Source: Isoetes engelmannii
Lineage: Eukaryota; Streptophyta; Lycopodiopsida; Isoetales; Isoetaceae
DNA: 22,227 nucleotides
NCBI GenBank assembly: GCA_011763485.2
Contig: JAANSK020259496.1
Location: forward strand, 1 to 22,227
Reading direction: 5' to 3'
How positions within the stretch are numbered: position 1 is the stretch's first letter; each line of letters opens with the position of its first letter. Below, in pieces: positions 20,201 to 22,227 of the stretch. The notes beneath the pieces were generated by a model. The model worked only from the letters and a program-made list of their open reading frames with translations, was not told the DNA's origin and did not search any database. A program made the translations under genes and the position numbers.

Positions 20201-22227
20201 TCCAAATTCAGGTACTGTTTGAATACCATATTCTTCACGACATGTTAGAGTTTCATTTCTACAAGCTTGTCTGTATGGATATCCTGCTTTTAAAAGAATT
20301 GTTTGATAAGAAAGAAATAATTTCCACTGACAACTTGTAAGTTATCATCCCATCCATTGTGGACAAAATAGACCCTTATGAATTGTGGACGATCTACTAT
20401 TGACTGGTGTTTGCAGACTTTCATAATTTTTTAGATCTGTATTAGAACTTTTGCATCCCCTTCTTTATATATGTGGGATGCTTTTCAGCTAAGAAGCAGC
20501 TACAAGGTCTCTATTTCATCCCCATTGCTAATGGGACGCGGTTGGTACCGGCCAGTGCACTTTACCTACGCTTAGAGACAGATCTTGCACCCTTCCTTTT
20601 TGAGGTTCCAAGAACATATTTGGCACACGCAGAGGTTCTTACAGAACTTGGAATGGGAGATACCTTAGATTTCAGTAGGATCAAAACATTTCTTGTGCAG
20701 TTGAGGCATCAATGTGGATACCAACGCCTAAATCCGAACGAGCTTCGTGCTGTATTACGTATGCTACAGATGATGTGCAATTTTGCAACTGATAAAGCAG
20801 ATGATGGAATCGTGCCGGACGATGGAGCTAGGCTTGTGCATGCTAGATCATGCATATATATCGATGTCTCTAGCGGTCACATGGTTACGGACATTGATTA
20901 CTCAAGAATTAGATTTGTGCACCCAGATGTGCCTGAGCAAGTATGTTTGCAGTTAGGAGTTAAGAAATTATCACAGGCAATTTATCAGGTAACTTGCTTA
21001 GATACCACTGAACAGCTATGCTGAAGTTTTAAGTATATTTACTTTGTGTTGATGCAGGAACTAGACAAGAACATGCCCTTGGAGTTTATTGACTCTTTTG
21101 ATCAGCTTTCATTGCGTTCCATTGTAGATAAGCTTTCTCATCCATTATCTACAAAGTTCATTCAGACAGTCATTTTTGAATTCGACAGTTCTCTGCTTTC
21201 ATTAAAACATACAACAGAAGACAGTCTCCATCAGTTTCTTGTCTTAGAAGCCCATAAGATACGTTTTGTCCGTAACCTTCACACAAAATTTTATACAGTA
21301 GCTGGGCATGTGGATGTTACTCGGTATGAAAGAAACAGTGGACAGCAAAATTCTGGTCATAAATCCCTCTATTTCATAGACAATGTGAACAAGATGATTT
21401 TTATAGCTGAGCCTCCAAGTTTCATGAGGTTTTCTGATCTCCTTGCAGCAGTGATTAGCTCGCTGTTAGGTAGCACAGTATGTCTTCCAATTAGCATTCT
21501 TTTCAACGAACTTACAGACCCAAATTCAAATCTTGACCTTGCACTGCGGGTAGCAGTCAATGGCAAGAGTAAAAGGAACAAATCCATCAAACAAGATGAA
21601 CTCCTGGGGACCGTCATATGTCCCGCAGATATCTCGATGCTACAATACCATCCTCTTAGAGCTTTCCATGCAGGAGAGATTGTAGGATGGTGCATGGATA
21701 AACTGACAAATGAACAAATGAAATATGGACGAATTGTCAAAGATGTTCGAGCAGCAGCTGGACAACCATTATACCATGTTCAAGTGGAAACGAAATTAGG
21801 GGAGGTCCATCAACTCTTATCATCGAATATCTGGGCATTTAGAAATTCAGTTAATTTGGACTCGTTTCAAAAGTCATCAAGCGAGGGAAGCTCCCAGCAA
21901 GGCATGTCTCATGTTATTGCTTCAGAAGAAAATCTTGATAATGGTGGTCAAGAGAATTGCGCCGTGCAAGCTACAGATTATGTGCAGCAGGTTTGGATAA
22001 AGAGCTTATTTTGGTAGACTATTAATTGGTTTGTGAGTTAACGAGTACTACGTATGCATGCAGAAGTCTGCAAAAGTACCTGCTGAAGATGTGGCAAAGG
22101 CGCTGAAGGATATGTTAGCATCTATGGGTATGCCTTTAAAACTACAGGAACATGCACTCCTGGAACAAGTGCTAATGCTCCAAGAAAAGCTGTCTACAGC
22201 AAACACTGCACTTGCGATAGAGCAGGT
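5233..22227 (+). CDS. Plant sacsin-like giant protein, 12 exons visible, 3' end outside the window
   Basis: This is a homologue of sacsin, a giant co-chaperone-type protein built of HSP90-like ATPase repeats. In humans the gene SACS is mutated in the ataxia ARSACS; the plant role is poorly known. Exons by GT-AG junctions and continuous phase: 5233-5576, 5714-6461, 6810-12796, 13017-14500, 14943-15218, 16061-16290, 16375-16646, 17252-20006, 20079-20211, 20489-20988, 21058-21990 and 22064 to at least 22225. Together they give about 4,608 residues without a stop. The full Arabidopsis-type protein is, from memory, near 4,700, so only about 100 residues are missing, including the expected RING finger. 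ATG 5233 is the first in-frame ATG after a TGA at 5176, and it is followed within 40 residues by conserved sacsin sequence. Unlike vertebrate sacsin, plant members lack the J and HEPN domains. Location is probably cytosolic: I see no signal peptide or membrane segment. The family assignment is near certain; single junctions are slightly less so, intron 6 least. Confidence 0.96.
5577..5713 (+). other. Intron 1 (137 nt)
   Basis: Donor GTAAGTAAG directly after the glycine-box codons, T-rich tract, acceptor ending CATAG. It splits a Gly codon (phase 2) inside GKFGVGF. Removing it restores the family motif exactly. Confidence 0.93.
6462..6809 (+). other. Intron 2 (348 nt)
   Basis: Phase 0. Donor AAG|GTCAGG, acceptor preceded by a poly-T tract and ending TTGCAG. 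The donor lies in a 20-nt sequence repeated 38 nt downstream (6448-6467 and 6486-6505). Otherwise AT-rich with no gene. Confidence 0.92.
9910..14310 (+). other. Sacsin repeating region 2 (SRR2), residues about 1398-2790
   Basis: Second tandem unit, encoded by the rest of exon 3 and most of exon 4. It carries the same motif series: ELIQNADDAGAT at residues 1426-1437, QGPALYCYNN at 1462-1471, glycine box GRFGLGF at 1498-1504, GRAFCFLPLP at 1774-1783 and NGYFELSSNRRDIW from about 1793. A closing VHP...RRLGAKSLR motif lies around H2768. The N-box is identical to that of SRR1, so ATP binding is expected to be retained. The N-box to N-box distance from SRR1 is 1,386 residues. Confidence 0.93.
12797..13016 (+). 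other. Intron 3 (220 nt)
   Basis: Donor GGAAG|GTATTC, acceptor TTTTCAG. It splits an Arg codon (phase 2) so that APGR is followed by LYDPRIQEL, as in family members and similar to LYDPTNPEL in SRR1. No features inside. Confidence 0.93.
14501..14942 (+). other. Intron 4 (442 nt)
   Basis: Donor TTAA|GTAAGACAG, acceptor TTTGTCCAG. Phase 1, joining QPNLS to DFQGSAF. AT-rich with no gene or obvious repeat. Confidence 0.92.
15219..16060 (+). other. Intron 5 (842 nt, the longest)
   Basis: Donor AAAG|GTAAATG, acceptor GATATTTCAG. Phase 1, joining AYSLK to GTGLPDRF. It holds no plus-strand gene. Near its 3' end (15917-16002) is a minus-strand exon-like segment, listed separately. Confidence 0.92.
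15917..16002 (-). other. Exon-like segment antisense within intron 5
   Basis: On the minus strand the segment is preceded by AATTTTAG and followed by GTAAGTG, both good splice signals. It is 86 nt, open in the frame reading KRTSHRQTIAPYKQ then EPPAGHVLAIKKPRG, which looks protein-like. I do not recognise the source protein. It may be an exon of a gene captured by a transposon that inserted in the intron, or chance. Flanking intron sequence shows no clear element ends. Confidence 0.3.
16291..16374 (+). other. Intron 6 (84 nt)
   Basis: Donor GAG|GTCAGT, acceptor GTATGAAAG. Phase 0, giving SVEEVCLSTWEMD. The acceptor has a purine-rich end and a weak pyrimidine tract, so it is the least certain junction. 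Retention would hit a stop within seven codons. Confidence 0.82.
16647..17251 (+). other. Intron 7 (605 nt)
   Basis: Donor GACAG|GTACC, acceptor TTGTTTGCAG. Phase 2, giving LDRRLSQHQVAP. AT-rich with no gene, repeat or RNA that I can recognise. Confidence 0.92.
20007..20078 (+). other. Intron 8 (72 nt)
   Basis: Donor CTTCAG|GTGAAT, acceptor ACTGCCAG. Phase 0, joining IKHLQ to EIGKNGGEDTLARWP, which is conserved in plant sacsins. Confidence 0.92.
20212..20488 (+). other. Intron 9 (277 nt)
   Basis: Donor TCAG|GTACTG, acceptor GCTTTTCAG. Phase 1, joining LPNS to AKKQLQGLYFIPIANGTRL. Confidence 0.9.
20989..21057 (+). other. Intron 10 (69 nt)
   Basis: Donor ATCAG|GTAACT, acceptor TTGATGCAG. Phase 0. 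The shortest intron of the gene. Confidence 0.9.
21058..22227 (+). other. C-terminal plant sacsin domain and pre-RING helix (exons 11 and 12)
   Basis: Exon 11 (residues about 4244-4554) encodes a domain conserved in plant sacsins after the third repeat. Landmarks are YHPLRAFHAGEIVGW, MKYGRIVKDVR and LLSSNIWAF. A Ser/Gln/Asn-rich linker follows near 21860-21980. Exon 12 starts at 22064 and encodes a Leu/Glu/Gln-rich, probably coiled-coil helix (KALKDMLASMG, then HALLEQVLMLQEKL). In Arabidopsis this helix runs straight into a C3HC4 RING finger, which here lies beyond the window. The last bases read CAG then GT, which may be another splice donor or simply continuing codons. Confidence 0.88.
21991..22063 (+). 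other. Intron 11 (73 nt)
   Basis: Donor CAGCAG|GTTTGG, acceptor GTATGCATGCAG. Phase 0. The frame after it (KSAKVPAEDVAKAL) matches the plant pre-RING helix pattern. Confidence 0.87.

Larger units (their letters stand above)
14329..21030 (+). other. Sacsin repeating region 3 (SRR3), residues about 2798-4250, degenerate ATPase
   Basis: Third tandem unit, spread over the end of exon 4 and exons 5-10. It aligns with the other two over its length and ends with the same RFVHP...QLGVKKL motif around H4221. Its ATP-binding motifs are eroded. The N-box reads DILEIADLCGSK from residue 2822, so the Glu is Asp and the Asn is Ile. The QGPALxxYN box is QGSAFLIVFEG at 2858-2868. The glycine box is SRYGCGL from 2892. 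The NRRDIW stretch is replaced by a sequence containing NGCREL. The homologous repeat in Arabidopsis is, as I recall it, degenerate in the same way, so this is probably a family trait with a structural or regulatory role. Confidence 0.9.

Noticed and set aside
1-22227. CRISPR arrays, operons, prophage or plasmid modules
   Set aside because: The window is plant nuclear DNA with spliced exons. No regularly spaced repeats or bacterial gene layout were seen.

Overview
The window is nuclear DNA of a land plant. Eleven GT-AG introns (69 to 842 nt, U-rich), a plant-type sacsin architecture and AT-rich non-coding flanks support this. I cannot name the species. Nothing in the sequence is bacterial, viral or organellar in layout.

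Positions 5233-22227 (plus strand) hold one gene, a plant sacsin-like protein of more than 4,600 residues. I could follow twelve exons, and all phases match across all eleven introns, so the gene looks intact and functional. The protein is three tandem sacsin repeats (SRR1-3) of about 1,400 residues. Each starts with an HSP90/GHKL-type ATP-binding fold and ends with a recurring His-Pro...Leu-Gly motif. After them come a plant-specific C-terminal domain and a helical segment. The window stops in or right after exon 12, just before the place where plant homologues carry a C-terminal RING finger, so the stop codon and 3' UTR are missing. The first two ATP-binding folds keep the expected motifs. 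The third has lost most of them.

Positions about 4750-5232 are the likely promoter and leader. They hold a TATA-like box, several ACGTCA elements (two of the form CCACGTCA, known as ER-stress/bZIP sites) inside a short tandem repeat, and three short upstream reading frames before the main ATG.

Positions 1-4750 are intergenic. They contain short tandem and inverted repeats, a tRNA-like sequence near 589-655, a second tRNA-like relic on the minus strand near 3990-4055, and stretches that look faintly coding but match nothing I recognise. The largest intron, intron 5, contains a minus-strand exon-like segment with consensus splice sites.

I see no clear undescribed multi-gene system. The best leads are within the sacsin gene: the degenerate third ATPase, a duplicated splice donor, the antisense exon-like segment, and the stress-type promoter elements with upstream frames.
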